DNA of 64,000 nt, taken from assembly GCF_004210375.1 (NCBI RefSeq), contig NC_134825.1, positions 70,857,558 through 70,921,557 on the forward strand. Direction: 5' to 3'. Source of the DNA: Tachypleus tridentatus. Lineage: Eukaryota > Arthropoda > Merostomata > Xiphosura > Limulidae. Made by a program: the position numbers and the translations under genes. The number at the start of each line of letters is the position of its first letter. Within the stretch, counting starts at the first letter, position 1. Positions 62,857 through 64,000 of the stretch are shown here, one piece after another. A model generated the notes under the pieces. It searched no databases and was not told the origin of the DNA. It saw nothing but the letters and a program-made list of their open reading frames with translations.

Positions 62857-63637
62857 CTGGAAACATGGAATAAAAACGAGTAGGATAACATGTACATAAG
62901 ATCTCTTCCAGCAACAGATAAATTTTTCTGAGTATTTATACACATTTATGTTTACCAAAATAAAAAATATTATAAAAACCCAACAGGAATAGTGTTTTAC
63001 TTAACCATTTTATTATCTATTAATAAATAATTTAAATTACTATTTTGCTGTCGTAGGTACATGAAAACCACAGGCTCAATTTCAATCTAGAGTACAGAAG
63101 AGAAATAAACATTTTGTGATGAATAGTAATTACAGAGTTTTATACGATACTGATGTAAGAACTACGCTACATTAACCTCTAAGTTTGCTTCATAGAAACG
63201 TTTCATCTTAAATATTTTTATAAATTTACACCTTCTTGAAGCTACATGTTCTGCTTATAATAGAAGTGTTGGCACAATTTCAACCCAGCAACGACAAGAA
63301 ATACACAAATATGCAATTCCATATTTGTTCAATGGTGCTTGCTGCTAACCGGTTTTGCAAACCTTGGATTCTTTAACAGTAACCAAAAGATGGCGCTGCT
63401 TCCAGAATGTTTGAAATAGTTCTTCAGCCTAATCTTCGTATGGACATAATAACTCACTCACTCATTGTCAAACTCTTAGATTCAGTTAATTTCATTGATA
63501 TTACAAACAAGGCAAACTACAAATGTAAATTATAATAAGATCCCACAGACATCTCAGACTGACTGTCTGGCTAATGTATTGTGTCGTTGATTCGTGATGG
63601 TTGTTTCGGTATACGATACGATCAGAGATGCTCAAAA
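62857..63637. other. DAAM intron upstream of in-window exon 1
   Basis: No exon recognised. AGATGGCGCTGC at 63388-63399 is a CTCF-like core. The missing N-terminal DAAM exon was looked for and not found here or in 63927-64000. Confidence 0.6.
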
Positions 63638-63917
63638 AACTGCATTTGTTTTTGAACGTCGCGCAAAGCTACACGAGGGCTATCTGCACTAGATGTCCAT
63701 AATTTAGCAGTGTAAGACTAGAGGGAAGGCAGCTAGTCATCACCACCCACCGCCAACTCTTGGGCTACTCTTTTACCAACGAATAGTGGGATTGACCGAC
63801 ACATTATAACGCCCCCCCACGGCTGAAAAGGCGAGCATGTTTGGTGCGACAGGGATTGGAACCCGCGACCCTCAGGTTACGAGTCGTATGCCTTAACCCA
63901 CCTGACCATGCCGGGCC
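63638..63917 (-). mobile_element. tRNA-derived SINE, family A, full length with target-site duplication
   Basis: Minus-strand copy from GGCCCGGCATGGTCAGG to GCGCGACG, with the 9-nt repeat TGCTCAAAA at 63629-63637 and 63918-63926. It lies in the DAAM intron upstream of in-window exon 1. Confidence 0.93.
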
Positions 63918-64000
63918 TGCTCAAAAGCTAATAGCTTCTCTTCACCCATCTAGTGATATAGTAAGACGCTGAACTTGAAATATGAGATTTGTGCATTTAT

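Noticed and set aside
1-64000. CRISPR arrays, operons, prokaryotic islands
   Set aside because: No regularly spaced repeats and no prokaryotic gene organisation; the window is spliced eukaryotic DNA.

Overview
The window is AT-rich, intron-rich animal nuclear DNA, most likely from a horseshoe crab (Xiphosura). The species inference rests on tRNA-derived SINEs and long interspersed elements that I recognise from horseshoe crab genomic sequence. It comes from memory, not from a search. No bacterial, organellar, rRNA, functional tRNA or CRISPR feature is visible.

The dominant gene is a minus-strand DAAM formin (Dishevelled-associated activator of morphogenesis). I resolve 23 coding exons between 62856 and the stop codon at 17896-17898. 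They total 3087 nt (1028 codons plus stop). Every junction is GT-AG and every phase matches. In order they encode the Rho-GTPase-binding region, the FH3/armadillo (DID) region, the dimerisation segment and coiled coil, a very short FH1, the complete FH2 actin-nucleating domain, and the C-terminal DAD. The first roughly 60-70 residues lie beyond position 64000. Autoinhibition (DID-DAD) and actin assembly (FH1-FH2) parts are therefore all present in one locus.

About 13 kb downstream, also on the minus strand, is one long exon (3702-4978) of a second gene. It has two KR-x-A-x-LNA motifs like those of BAHD1 / winged-eye chromatin proteins; a BAH domain is not in the window.

The rest is introns and intergenic DNA full of repeats. 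There are two copies of one RNase H-bearing LINE family (19.0-24.4 kb and 53.3-57.3 kb, both in the gene's sense direction), a decayed CR1-like LINE (about 6.35-8.3 kb), several SINE families, a Tc1/mariner remnant with nested inverted repeats (46.1-48.2 kb), and an unassigned 0.8-kb inverted-repeat element (34.4-35.2 kb). Two tandem duplications are also present.

The most interesting leads are a possible 24-nt frame-preserving microexon in the DAAM FH1 region whose acceptor lies in an inverted repeat, the unusually small FH1, and the nested palindromic repeat complex. I did not find evidence for a wholly new biological system.
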